Below are positions 23,128 through 35,846 of a stretch of DNA of 64,000 nucleotides, piece after piece. A model generated the notes under the pieces. The model saw only the letters and a list, made by a program, of their open reading frames with translations. It did not search any database and had not been told where the DNA came from. Location of the stretch: positions 86,430,615 through 86,494,614 of the forward strand of contig OX388346.1 of assembly GCA_947579665.1 (NCBI GenBank). The letters run 5' to 3'. Within the stretch, counting starts at the first letter, position 1. Every line of letters begins with the position of its first letter. Both the position numbers and the translations under genes were made by a program. Origin of the DNA: Sympetrum striolatum (lineage: Eukaryota > Arthropoda > Insecta > Odonata > Libellulidae).

Positions 23128-26100
23128 GAAAGTCATGTGCTGGCCACATCAGATTTTTTATATATCTGTTGAGAAATGGAGGTGGTAGACGAAAATTGCT
23201 CAATTAGTGAGACACGCAATATCGGGTTCTCGGCGCACACGAATCTACAACTCAATTAACATTCTTCAGTTGATTTCGTCTTCGGAATTATAGTCCTAAA
23301 AATATGGCGATTTAAGAATTTTCTGGCCTGAATTTTATTTTTCGTAGAAAAAATGCGCGAAAAAAGTTTTTCTGAAACTTATAGAAATTAAGAATCCAAA
23401 TTTTATCGACCGTCAAGTATTTCCTTGGATAATGATAGTCCTTGCTCTCGTGCTGCTGGTAAAAATTAGGCACTAGATACAGGATTTCTCATCGGTAACA
23501 GTTGTTGCGTTCGAAACTAATAAATAACCCGGGAGTTTTGTAGGCTCTCACGGCGTTTCGGATTGGACAGCCTCCAAGTTTTAAGTTTGGGGGAGAACTT
23601 TCCTTTGGGACCACACAGCACTGCGGAGGAAGCTGCACCATTCTTGGGACAAATCTTTTACGGAGGAGAGCAGCTGAAATAATCTAAACATACGATATTC
23701 GAGGAAGACTAAAGATGAAGTATATTTTCGAGCATTCTAATATTTTATAATTAAAACTGACGATAGTTAAATAATAGTAGACTTTTGACAGAGATAATCG
23801 ATAATGATTCGATAATCGCCTAGTAAATAACATTCTTTCTAAAAGTTGCCGCAGCAGGCGTCTTTCTCTTTGTTGGTTAGGAGTTGATTCTGACATTATC
23901 TGTGAAACAGCATGCTTTTTGACGAATTCTGAACTCATTCAAGGAGGCTAAACTTCTTCACCTTAAACTATTACGACGAATATTTAAATTTTTAATGCGT
24001 AAGCTTACATTATATAGAATGGCATCTGAGAGGAGACACACGTTAACATAAATTAGAAGGCTGAACTTTCCGGTAGAGAGAGATTTAAATTTCAAATCAG
24101 GAGTGTAATGAGAAATGCAATAAATACATATATTGCGCGTGTTGAAACTCGGCTTAGAAAGGAACGAACGCTCAAGTTCCATTTTCGGGATGAAGAACGG
24201 GAATGTTTGGGAGTGAATCAGCGATAAATAAATTTCGTTTTAAAAGAGTCGACGGTCTCCAGTCACCCCTCGTAAAAATAACGAAACTCGTTTGTTTCTT
24301 ATTCGGGGCAGTGCGTGGGTTACTTCTCGGGAAGTGCGTGCTACTCGACGTAACTGAGAAAAGAGGAATATTAAGGGAGAACATCAAGCAGACGGATTCA
24401 TATCGGTTGAAGTCGTGACCAAACCATTTTACATTGGATTTCACATAGAAAACGAGACGAAAATTACGGTTTCGTTGAAGTGCATGTTGTAAACTGTTTG
24501 AAATAATAATAGCGACTTATGGCTTGATATTTACGTAACGTCGAAGAGCATCGTGTACTACTCCTCGAATAAAGAACTCTTGATATCTTTTAGTTATAAA
24601 ATCTTCTATTATTATACGAAATGAGTGCGGACTGCAGGCATTTCTTGTAATTCAATATTTTTTAATTATAGGTAATATAGATCTGAATATTTTTTAACTT
24701 TATATCTCAAAAGTATTGATTTAGGCTGCCAGAAATATGTAGAAGTAAAGAGAATGGCCCAGGATCGTGCTAAATGGAAGACTGCTGCAAATCAATCTTA
24801 GGATTGTAACGAGAGAAGAAGATATCCCAAAAAGATTCTGTAGGAGAATCCACTGTTTCGGCCTCAGATTATGGTAGCGCTCCATGTTGGAAGAAAAATA
24901 AAACTTTCAGCCACTCCACGTAGTTTTATTTTCGAGACCTTGGTTTTAACACTTAACGAGACTATCACGGTCATGACTGTAATCGACCATATTTGAAACT
25001 AATTACCGAAACTACTCACCGAGACGAGCTTTTTCCATCGGCGTAAAATTAAGAGTAAAGACGTTACAACGAAATGGTATCAATCGGCATCTGTTTAAAA
25101 TGAAAGAGTTCGTTATTTCGGAATCTGTAACATATAAAAGGTGTGTCTGTCGTATGGTTATATCCTTTCCGAGTAAACCATGTATATTGCTCGCCAGTAG
25201 TTGAACGCTAATCTTTACCCAGCCGAAGTCGTCAATTGCAAGATAAAGATGTGTCACATTAATACTGTCAAAAAGGAAACAGCTAATGGAAAGTCGGAGA
25301 GAGTGAAGGGGAGAGGGCGTGGTTTAGGGTAAGGCATTTCCATTCCGGCATGGTTTATTTCAATTCATGCCGACACCTCCCTCAAGCACCCATCCTAGTC
25401 CCTTCTCAGGTGATATGTTTATGCGTCTTCGGCACACCTCAGTTAAGTGCCATTCTGGTATGCTGTCACGCCCAAAACATGCAATCAATCAATCGTATCC
25501 CAGCTGCGGGAGTCCTGCCCGTTCCAGTGGGTGACTCAAGGAACGGTCAAGACCTTTTTTCTTGCTCTTCGCAGAAACAAAACACTCTTAGTCCATAAAG
25601 CGAGCGTTTTACGACCCGAGTCCGCCATGGAGTTTCGTTCTCATGAAGTTGGATCGAAGAAGGAAAAAAAAGGATTCTCTAAATGGGAAGCAGGAGGTTT
25701 TTCGGGGCAATAACTTCCGCGAAATTTTGCGACATAACCAGTTCAGAGTGAAGTAGATGATGCACATTCTTAATCCTCCTCAAAACTGTCGGACCTCGCT
25801 TTGAAATCAAATTTAAAAAAATCGCCTCACGGGATTTTCTAGTTAAGGAAAACGGCTTCATTGGCGCTGTTAATAAAATGCAATGTTTTTCGGCTTAGTT
25901 GAAACAACCGTGTACAATATTGATCTTTTATTCGATTAAAATTAAGTTAAATACCGTTACATGCATCTGCAGCTGGTACATTTACTACCAAACAGTGCAA
26001 TGAGCTCAACCTTCGCGGAAAAAGTGTTAACTTCGTTTGGCGTGGTTATATCGATGCGTCTCCCTCAACAAATCTATTGAACGTCGTCTGTGGTCCTTTG

Positions 26101-27786
26101 GGGAGAAAATATAAGAACTTGAGTACGTTTCCTTGGTTTTTCCGAAAAACGTGTCCTGAAATATATCTCCAGAATAATAACCAAAAGGCATCAGAAAATT
26201 CGACAAAAGGTTGAAGCCGAAAAGGTTTCGAGTTAAGGGGGTCTAAAATATATTGGTCTTATTTTTTGGCTGGGGGCTAACTTGTAATTCGAGTTAGAGG
26301 AGTTGGACTTAGCGAGGTCGGACGGTACTTTCCGAACCTCAAGCACTACTTTCGCTTTCGAAAAATCTCTTAATCTCAATATCTTCATAAAATATTTAAT
26401 GGTCGATGCAGATCTAGTGGCATCCTTTCCTCCCTCCGTGTTCCTTCTCGCCTCCTTCCCGTCTTTCCATCTCACAAAGGTCTATTTTTTAAAGAATGCC
26501 CAAACTTTTCAATTCCTTTCTGCCGGTCAACCCGTCTTTTGGACTGTTTTCCCCCCATAAATTCAATTCTTTTCTCAATTGATTAACTTTCTGATTTTTC
26601 CCTACTTGCCTACTTGTTATTTTTTTCTGTTCTTTGTTTTGCTGTTCATTATGTTTCCCAATTAATATATTCTTTTTGTTAAGTTTCAATTTAATGGGTC
26701 AAATTTACTGATACCTATATTGAAATAAATAAATAAAAATCATTCTCTTTTATTATTTTCAATCTAATTACCGTCTTCTCGTTTAGGATCTAGCGAAAAT
26801 TATTGTAATATCTTGCCAATATTCCATTAATATCTGATTTTTCCATACTGCTTAACCACTTTTAGAATTCCGCAGAACGGTTGTTCACTCAATTTAATTG
26901 CCGCCGCTGTTACAATTTAAGGGTTAACCACCATTGAGGCGATTCAGCCTAAATTTCTCACTCAAGCAGTAAGATACGTATCGGTGGTATTTCCTGCGAT
27001 GGACACGTGCTGATTTAACGACAACAAAACCGAAGGAAATAATTTTAGTAATTAATCCTTATAACCAATGATCTTGATTTCTGAATGCGAGAAAATGTTA
27101 TAGATTTCTTACGGAACATTTCGAGATGACGGAGATGGGACCTATTATTTGTTACTATTATTCCTCTTTAAGTGATTAACATGTTGCTGTATTCATTAAT
27201 TTTCCGTTCCGCAATTCAATTAGAGAACTCAACTGGGAGGGATGCATTTTCAAAACAAATATTTCGAATATAATTGTTCTAGCAAACTTAAACATACAAT
27301 AACCTGCGATATTGACTAAGAAAGTTTCCGCTAAATATTTCGTTTTGCGGTAGAGTTCGTGACAATCCAATCATTGAGCTCCTCTTCATCGTCGTTGTAA
27401 GGTTCCGTTTAATATTCGCAAACGTGATAATTCAGCCTTAACAGGAACAATTTCGTGAATGGCTCGAATTGGAAGCTTGCTGTGATTTTTCAGTTCAGCA
27501 GATCATAACTTATTTTTGTCGATTGCCGACTTTTGAATTTTCCTTTCTCTTTCTAAACGTTTCTTTGTAAAGCAGAACTCCCAATAATTCTCGCGACATC
27601 TTAAATCTTCGAGGTACGTCTATTTTAAGCGGTTGCCAAAATTGAGTCACCGTACAGTAAATAAGTTGACAAAAATTATGAAATCAGTCCTAAATATAGT
27701 AAAAGGTTCCTACTTATATATTTTCGGAACAATTAAGTTAGCTGTAATCTTAGAAATTGTAACAGAATTCTCTGTCCAATAAAATT

Positions 27787-28019
27787 CACAGTCTCAGGCG
27801 TCGTTTTGTGGAAATCCATCTCGTAGAAATGAGGAAAGGCTTGTACTTTTTCCATAGATTTATTTTAAAAACACGACCACGATTCAACGAGTAATCGCCA
27901 TCATCAGGTTAAAAAGCAATAACCGTAACCATATATATATATATGGTTACGGTTATTGCTTTTTCACCTGATGATGGCGATTACTCGTTGAAACCTGGTC
28001 GTGTTTTTAAAATAAATCT
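27787..28019. repeat. Hammerhead foldback module with Penelope-like tail
   Basis: A 77-bp inverted repeat (27857-27933 and 27943-28019) is joined through an AT microsatellite turn. Outside the left arm a tail (27787-27856) contains cacagtctc.ggcg, ttgtggaaat and ttgtactttttcca. The same tail motifs follow the module at 51.1 kb in the same relation to the core, and a related tail follows the Penelope-like element at 49.7 kb. The right-hand tail has been lost. This looks like a short non-autonomous relative of a Penelope-like element. Confidence 0.8.
27965..28003 (+). ncRNA. Hammerhead ribozyme-like motif, complete core
   Basis: CTGATGA at 27968-27974, stem II GCGA/TCGT with a small loop, GAAA at 27990-27993, stem III ACC-T-GGT, GTC at 27998-28000 with predicted cleavage after 28000. 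Stem I is CAC (27965-27967) with GTG (28001-28003). The sister core on the minus strand (27910-27872) has lost the last A of GAAA. Confidence 0.7.
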
Positions 28020-28758
28020 CATTTCTACTCTGTCCAATATTTGTCATCTCAGATTTAGAAATTCAGAAGACGAAGTAGTTCTTCCGAATCCATCTTGCCA
28101 ATATTTCATTGATTCAGTAACCACCACTCGCGAGCTATATATATTTTTATTTACTCTGCCAAATCAGAGAAAAATGTTAGGTGTTTGCGGTAGTGGTTTT
28201 ACAACCGAAAGAATTTTAAGTATCTTCTAAAGATTAAGAATTAAAATCCTCTTTAGGAGTCACTGGAAATATTTTTATCTGAAAGATAATAAAAATCTAA
28301 AATCAGTGATAAAAACCTCAGCATATAAAAGTGAAACGACTTTTCTCGCTCTTTCTAAAACCCAAAATTATTGAAATTGGGGAGAAGATCAGGAACGAGA
28401 TAACGCGCTCCCACGTTCAGACGTGCGCCTCTTTCCCATTTTTTCTCTCTTAGATCAAACAATCGCTCACTGTAGAAATAGCTGGTCTAGCAAGATTTTA
28501 TGCACAATATATATTTTATATAGGATATATATAAGTACTTAATAGGAAGACCTTTAAGAAACTTTTCTGTTGAAACTTAACTCAGGAAAACTTACGAGAG
28601 TAAGTCAGCCAATCCGCGCAATTAAAATGCAGACCTGATATAAATAACGAAGAATCTAAAAATAAGAGAAAATGAAGTAGTCCAGTTTTAACGTTTTGCC
28701 TTTATTAATATTCATAATAGAAAATGTATTCGTAATAAGTTACTTGAAATTTCGTAAG

Positions 28759-28915
28759 GCAAAACGGATTTGAATAAAGTCTGACAGGGCCGGGAATCGA
28801 ACCCGGGATCTTCCTCTATCCGGGAGGCTGCCTTAACCATCTAGGCTACCCGGCCAGAACCCTTAAACAAGCCGATTTAGTGAAACTGGGTGCACGCCCT
28901 TATGTGCAAAGAACC
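28759..28915 (-). repeat. tRNA-derived SINE, family A, copy 3 (best preserved)
   Basis: On the minus strand: conserved 5' segment ending GCGTGCACCC, then a nearly complete tRNA-like region with A box TAGCCTAGATGGTTAAGGC, a possible anticodon arm and B box GGGTTCGATTCCCGG, then the tail CAGACTTTATTCAAATCCG. The tRNA part could be mistaken for a tRNA gene by a scanner. The flanking family segments and the relatives at 12.5 and 7.6 kb show it is a SINE. It is unusual in having family sequence upstream of the tRNA part as well as downstream. Confidence 0.8.
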
Positions 28916-31900
28916 CTTTTCTTGAAATTTCCCAGAAACATTTCTTCCAGACTATCAAAAAATTAGTACATCCCAGGAAAGCGAAAGACAAAATAAATAA
29001 TCTTATTGATAAATATCGAGCCATCTTTATCTTTCAAGATATATATTGTTTTTGTACATTTTGTGAAGCTGTAAGTGGCGTACACAAGATATATTCATCA
29101 ATAGGGCCATATTCGCTTATCGTTTACCATAAAAGCCTCTATTTCTGATTAAACATATTGGTGAAATAAATATGTGGTTCCTGGCGGAGACAATATTGGT
29201 AACGAAAGGGTTACTATTGAGATCAATAGAGAATCAATGGAGAATCTAACGAGACGTGCTTATTTGTATAAATTTATATCGGAATACTATACTTCATTAA
29301 ATTTATCGTCTTGGCTGAGGCGGAGCAGGGAAAAGATACGGCAGTTCACATATAAGTCGTTTTATTCAACTCATCTTTGATTGGTCTCCCTTTACGTGAC
29401 ATATAATATTCAATTTTTATTTTCTCCTCTCCATCCACGTGAATAAAATAATTTAGGAGGAACAATCTTTCATGGAAATTATCATTCTTTCGTGAAAAGT
29501 CTTTGATATAAATTTTGACGTCGACGTCAATAAAGTGACGTTGCAATGATAACAATTCATTGGGCGAAAGCAGCAATTTGAATAACCAGGAAAATATTGC
29601 GAACATTAGAAATATTTCTGCATATGAAGATCTATTTAATATATGCTACTACAGGAATCTCAGAATACTATAAAACATAGTCAGAAAGTTATTACATATA
29701 AATTGATTAGAACGAAATGAATGACGAAATGAACCGAAGAGTGCGAAAATGGGCTTTTAAAATATTGTTGTCCTTGATGCCTCATAACGTATGGCTGAAT
29801 TGAAACATTTGGAGCGAAAACCCATAAATTTGGCGGACAGGTGCGGATGTTGATCTGTATATTATATCTCATTTATGGTTTGTTAACAACATTTCAATGA
29901 TTTGGAGAAGTCCACTGTGCTAAAAGGATGTATAAATGTACGAGCATTCCTTTTTGTTACCCTTGGATACATAGATGACGTGAAGTAATTAATAGTGTAT
30001 ATACTATTCAGGTAATGGCAACAACACATGATATTTTTAAGGAATTTCAATTACCTCTTCCATTTTAAATTGACCAACCCGCCCGAAATTATTACTTCAT
30101 TTCATTTTCTTTATTATTTACCAATTTTATTTAAATTGGTCCGAAAATAAATAAAATATCGAATAGGAAATAAATAAGGATGTAGAAATTTTTAAAATAA
30201 TTACTTCGCCAGATCCGCTAAAAACCCAAAGCGAGGAATCCTATCCACAGTAATACATCATTTCATTAATCTTTAAATACAATGGGTAGGGGAAATTATT
30301 GATTGTATTTACACTGTATTCTAAGATGTAATAATGAAGTATATTAACTTTAGAACGCTTGGGATTAGTTAATAAAGTAAGACAAATAAGTACAGAATAA
30401 TTTTAGATTCATCCGCGCTCGTAACAAATGAGATTCTACTCTAAAGAGATTCATGTGTTCAGAGAAAAGTCGATTTAACGAGACCGACCGATTTATCACT
30501 AGGGGATCCATTTTCACCAGTAATGACAACATCATGAAGATATACCGAATATCCTTCCACATGTCTCGGCAGCGGTGATTTATCAAGAATTCATTTTCTC
30601 TCCTAATGGAGAAAACCTACTTCGTCAGTTGACCACCAGAAAACGTTGATAAACATGACCATATTTATCAATCCATACATCAGTATGATGTAACTTTTTC
30701 CATTTACGGGATGAGTTGATTAATGCAGAACTTAAATCGAATTCATTTAATTGAAATTCACAGTTTAACATCATATAAAAGTACTTAAGTGAATGAAATT
30801 TAATTGACAAGGTCAACTAAAACATACTGTCATGTTTAATTTTCTAGAGTGAGATTCTTCAATCGTGAGCATTCTATATTTACGACATTTGGAAAAACTA
30901 GGAACCCCATCGTTATCGATTGATGTTGCTTCAGATTTTATTAGACTCCATTATTTTCTAATGTTTTCTCACATTCGAACAATTTTCTCAACGTCACAAT
31001 GGATTTAGTCTGGAAAATTTCCTCGAAGAAATCTGTCATTTAATTGATATTCGCTAATCGTATTTGAATCTCTGGCTACTTAATATTTGATTGGCGGGTG
31101 CATGCGGATATTAAAAAAATGATGATATTGAAGGATTTACGCAATGCAAACCTGGAAATATCCTTTAATAATCGTATATTAATTTTATTTTACAATAGTA
31201 ATATTTTTTTACGTTGTTCTGAAACTAAATTTTTCTTACTAATAAAAAAATAAAGGCATCCCGCTCTAATCTGAGGGAACAGATATTGAATTTTCATTGT
31301 CAACATCGTAATTACCCTTCCTATATTCAATGAATACAATACATCTTAAAGAATTGCATCCTCATTTTCGTGAATTAGATATGAATACCTTTAAAAAAGA
31401 TGCGAATCTTTACACCCGTTGAGGTCTCCTATCAGAGCTTTCAGATTCTCTCTCTCTCTCGATTCGGTCTCATCGATTTTAGTGAAGCGAATAACCGAGA
31501 AAAGGCGTTTCCTCGAAATTCTCAAAACTTCCGTAGCTTTCGTTCATTTAGAGGTAGTTTATACATCTTAGATCCATTTACTCACTGTCAGAAACATTCT
31601 TCTCTGATTTAAAAATCTAAACGTTTTAAGAGAATCTCTATTTGAGGCTTTTACTCTCTCTGATTACCAATCCGCACTCTTATTCGGCGAGAGTGATTTC
31701 TTTCTGGTGAACCTCATGTTCGAATCCTGGAGATGGAATGAACATTATCAGTGTTAACGTGATTTTCATATCAATACTCAGTAAGCCTTCTATTTTTATT
31801 TTCACTGCCGTTCGGAAAGTTAACTCTTACTGTAAATTTGATACCTCCAGAAAATTTTTCTTTCGATTCTGACAATGCTCATGATTTTCTTCCGCAAAAA

Positions 31901-32089
31901 ACTTATTCCACTCTGATTTCCAAACATCACAACAGAACCACTCTCTCTTCCCTCAGCGGTTAACACGATATCACCAACACCTCCCAAGGGTACACTAGCA
32001 CATATAAAACCGTACGCCAGCCGTGAGGGCTCAGACAATTTCGTCTCCGCCGAAGACGGTTGCAACGCTCCGAGGGACCAGTTCCTTAC

Positions 32090-32224
32090 CTCGCATCCGG
32101 TCGTCCGGTCGCATTCACCGCGGCTTGGCGCCAGCAGCAGCAGCAGCAACAGAAGCGAAGAGGTGAGGAAGGGGATGAGGTCGGAAAGTCGGAGTGGGCG
32201 GTGGGACAAATGGAGGTTTCGCAT
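32090..32224 (-). CDS. Exon 1 of secreted TSR gene: start codon and signal peptide
   Basis: The ATG at 32224 opens 45 codons. They give a basic N-terminal region (MRNLHLSHRPLRL), a hydrophobic core LIPFLTSSLLLLLLLL and a likely signal peptidase region APSRG near residues 32-36, then ECDRTTGCE and a GAG|GTAAGG donor, exactly phase 0. Two cysteines sit just after the predicted cleavage site. The eight leucines are largely coded by a (CTG)n run. The start has A at -3. The exon sits in a G+C-rich block typical of a first exon. The frame remains open beyond the donor, but that extension has no recognisable domain. It is linked to exon 4 by strand, phase and the fit of a signal peptide to a TSR protein. 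Confidence 0.75.
32132..32148. repeat. Short (CAG)n/(CTG)n run inside the signal peptide codons
   Basis: Six near-pure triplets (plus strand cagcagcag...). Read on the minus strand they encode part of the poly-leucine core of exon 1, so length changes would alter only the hydrophobic core length. Confidence 0.85.
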
Positions 32225-32700
32225 CCTCAGCCTTTCCCCTCCTCCATCCCAACCGACGAATATCCCTAGGCGCCTCCGTCACCTGTCTCTCACTGAATTG
32301 GCGGCCACACGAGCGGCTCTTTATCTTTTCCCTGCCCCCCGGAGGCGGTCCTCCGCTCCCCTTCCCTCCCCCCCACGCTCGGCTCCATTACGGATGCAGA
32401 CCGCGGGACCAGACGCCGTCGCCCCCCACCTCGATGCTCTGCCCCTACCCACGCTCAAAAAAGACGACGGTCCAGATTCGAACAAAAGAATCCGAGATGC
32501 GTATTACGGCCGCAAGATGGTTATCTCTCCTCAAAGGAGTGTTTTTTGTGCTATCCCTCTAGTAAGGTACGGGTGCGTAAGATGGGGGTTTAACTGGAGG
32601 AGGTGGTGTGGCGAGGCTCGCGCGTCGATTGTTTTCATAGGAAGGCTTTTAGCCGGGGAAGCCGGAAGGGTTGCGGAAGGGGAGAGGTTTATTTCGTTTC
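32225..32700 (-). promoter_or_regulatory. G+C-rich promoter / 5' UTR block of the TSR gene
   Basis: This stretch is far richer in G+C and CpG than its surroundings and lies immediately upstream of the signal-peptide exon. On the minus strand there is an arthropod-type initiator match TCAGTG (A at 32294) next to GCCAAT (32302-32297), which would give a 5' UTR of about 70 nt. No convincing TATA box. The long ORFs on the plus strand here look like products of composition. Confidence 0.5.
32227..32247 (-). promoter_or_regulatory. Upstream ORF (MEEGKG) ending 2 nt before the main start
   Basis: ATG at 32247 starts a six-codon ORF that stops (TGA) two bases before the ATG of exon 1. If the transcript starts upstream of 32247, as the initiator candidate suggests, this uORF would favour termination-reinitiation and could damp translation. 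Confidence 0.4.
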
Positions 32701-35700
32701 TTTGACCATTAGGGAGTGGCCATCGAGGAAAACGAGAGTGGCAGACGAAATTTGTTCGATGAATTAGCGCCCGACGTGGACATATGGCGAAAGAAAGGGA
32801 GGGACAGCCCAGAAGCGTGAGATGATAATGTTGGAAAAACGACGTCTTAAATAAATTGATGCTTATCTTATGCTAAGATTCTATAATCTCGTCTGTTATA
32901 GGGGGCATGAGATTTGCTTGTCAGTTCTAACGCTTCCTGAATTAATGTAAGCTTTCGGAACTAGCTGCTCACCTATCTAGAAAGACTAATGCTCGAAATC
33001 TTACCCCTCTGACTTATGTTCACTATCACGATGTGAAATTTATGCTAGGGATTGATCCTAGGCAAAAATATTATACTCAGTTTATCATATCCTATTGGTC
33101 CAAGGCCTGTCTTTGAGAACACTTGGGAAAGAAATGCATCAATTGAGTTACTGATCGGATAGTTTTCCATCAATATCCCTACCCCACTATCTTTTTATTT
33201 GCATAGAAAAGCATCCATTTCGTTGACATTGAAAGTTTTGGACCAAAGTCATTTACTTAATCCCTAACCTCAACTCCATTTGCGAGAGAGTGGTAAGGTA
33301 GGCCTCCTCGCCAGCCCTTTTTTCTACTCTTCAACCCCCCGCTCTTTTCCCTACCCTTAACCCCTGCGTAGGAAGGGTAAGGGACCGCCAGGGTCGGGGA
33401 CCCGCAGCAGGAGCTTGGCTGAGCAACGCTCGTTGAAGTCTCCGGCGCCTCTTCTTCGTGTCCACCTGCCAAAGGAGAGGGAGGGTTAAGTTTCCGCACA
33501 AGGAAATAACAAAGAAAAAGAACAAGAAACGAAACAAAAGGAAGCCATTGTCAGGTTTTCTGAGCTTTCGATACGAATCGATTACTTTTCTCGATATTAT
33601 ATCGAAGGACAGCTTTAAAAGATTCTATCTTCGCGGCGGAAGATGACAGAATGAGTAAAAATGAAAACATTTCGTGAGAAATTAGAGGTTAACTTCATCT
33701 TAGATTTCTTTCTTTACTTCACTAAAATATTTTTTATCAATCAAATATATAAATAAAGGAGTATGAATGTGGCTTCATCGAGTGGTATCAATTGTTACAG
33801 AAATCGTCTTAATTAATTTTAGTGGAATAAAATAAGGAAATGTACGTTCTGTTGAATAGTAAAAAATCTTTCTGAAGTATTCCTTTAAAGCAGAGCAAGG
33901 TTTTTTGGCATTGCGTAACTTAACGACGAACAAAAAGCATATTTTCCTGTAGAAGAAGTACTGTATGTGTTTCATTTGTCGTGAAAAAGCATACGCATAG
34001 TTTTATGCAACATTTTTTCTTTTAATGGTAAAAATAGCAGTTGAAATAAATTACCGATGCTAACAACATAGCGGAGAGGTAGCAAAACTAATAGGTAGGG
34101 AAAGAATAAAAAAGAACTACGGAGTATTGTGTACAATTAATATTTTTCTTTGGTTTATTAGCGTAGTAGGCGGAAATAGGAAAAGATTTCGAAATGAGTA
34201 GATTCATGTAATTAGATTATCTCCCAAATGTTTCCATCTAGCTTTGAATGGCAATATTTAAGCATAATTATACAACCTTGGAGAATCTATCTAGAACAGT
34301 TGAATCTTAAACTGAAGCAAAGCATAAGGAATTTCATGTCGAGGTTATCCTGATTCCTTATTTAACCGGAGTGACTTAAAGTAAGGCACAAAGATCTTTT
34401 ATGCCTTACTCGTATCGTTTAAATATTTTTCACAAAGCCTTAATCGGTCATTACAGATTCTTACGTAACATATAATAGGATTCAAAGGAGTCGAAAACGT
34501 TCTAGTATCGGAGCTGGTCAGGTAGTCAACTCATCCGTAACTCTTAGACAAGAATTCATGAAAGTGTAACGAGCATATTACTACATTATTACACCTTATT
34601 AGCAACTGTCTTTCAGATAAAATATGGAAAATTTATGGTTTAGGAAATGGAAATTTCCATAACATGTGTAGTGCTTCAATTTGTGCCTTCTAAAGTATCG
34701 AATAACAAGCGAGTCTCGGACCGTAACGCCTACTCCTCCGCCTACTCCCATGAATTAGAATGCCCAGTAAAGAAGCGAGCGGAAGAACGATTCGGAAATT
34801 CGTTACTTTCAGCGGTGAGTTATTTTCAGAGAAAATTCTTAGTTTTCGGCAACAGCGTCTCCTAATTTTCAAAATTCTCTGGTCGTTAACTGACAGCTTT
34901 ATTGTCAACGAGACATTAGTCGAGTATAAACGTGACATAAACGTAACAGTGACTGAAGAGAAGATCTCATATTTCGTCATATCATTAAAGGCTTTCATAA
35001 AAATTACCTTTTGCTACACGGTTTTAGTTAACATAATTACTCAGCGATAAATCCAGGCAAACAGTCCTTGTCAGAAATATCCTTTAATTATTCCGCACAA
35101 ATCAACAAAGAAGTTAGTCTTAGGAATTTAAAGTGTAGGTTGATGTATTGAATCACTTAAGGATGCTTGGTTGCTCCTAGAATCTGGAAATGCATATTTT
35201 GTTAACATTAGAACAAGACAAGATGGAAATTCAATACATCGGATTGAAATTTTGCAGTGTCCAATATCTGCTTCATTAATCAAAGTTTAATTGTCTCACG
35301 CGAGGAAGAAAGACCCCCATTGGCACCACTTTGGTATATGATCGGCCCTGAATAGAACACAATTTGCCCATAAGAGTCCATCTGTCTAGGAACGACAAGA
35401 TGTAGCCTTTCAAACTAGATGGTCACTGTAGTAAAATTTTTCTCGACCTACCTTCGATCCAAAAAAATTAAAATTAGTTATCAGTAATGAAATAAAACCG
35501 ACATAATTACCACCATTAAAATGATCCCAACGTATTCTTCAAATATTTTTTTCGTTCTATTGATCTTTCAAAGCAATCTTGGATGGCAAGATTACATAAA
35601 GATAAAGTGTATCACTTTTACCAGCATAGTGTTTACTTTCTTGTTCTTCATTGGTAATTTACTAGACTGACCTCACTATTACTTATCATTCTTTAGTATA

Positions 35701-35812
35701 GCATTTATTAGTGAAGTTTACGGCTTTTTCTTTATTATTGTCATTTCATTAATTACAAACAGCAATATTATATTTAATAATATTAGTATTTTTCGCTATA
35801 TTTTATTGGGAT

Positions 35813-35846
35813 GACCGGTTTCGATCTTCGCGATCATCTTCAGGTG
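35813..35846 (-). ncRNA. Solitary hammerhead-like motif
   Basis: On the minus strand CUGAAGA (35843-35837), stem II GAUC-GCGAA-GAUC, GAAAC (35822-35818), palindromic ACCGGU and GUC (35815-35813). The whole catalytic core is kept, but stem I beside the cleavage site pairs poorly. No inverted partner is present, so it may be the last trace of a larger element. Confidence 0.5.

Larger units (their letters stand above)
16028..32089 (-). other. Intron 1 of the TSR gene model (about 16 kb)
   Basis: A long A+T-rich intron containing a Tc1-like MITE, several foldback and hammerhead modules, a tandem-repeat region with a TG microsatellite, and SINE family A copy 3, listed separately. An extra exon is possible near 20 kb (see findings). 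The remaining sequence shows nothing I can support. Confidence 0.45.

Noticed and set aside
25020..25257. Minus-strand frame ending at a strong GTGAGT donor.
   Set aside because: The best acceptor gives a 71-nt exon that fits no phase in the gene model and has no recognisable domain.
28780..28855. Functional tRNA gene on the minus strand.
   Set aside because: A and B boxes are present, but it is embedded in SINE family A sequence that recurs at 12.5 and 7.6 kb.
32163..32705. 180-codon plus-strand ORF.
   Set aside because: It lies opposite the signal-peptide exon in a G+C-rich block with few stops. It has low-complexity Arg/Pro/Ser composition and no domain.
33300..33537. Minus-strand ORF starting MFRFLFFFFVISLCG, resembling a signal peptide.
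   Set aside because: The hydrophobic run is simply the pyrimidine tract of a strong splice acceptor (GGCAG at 33459). I treat it as a possible 5' exon border and not as a protein start.
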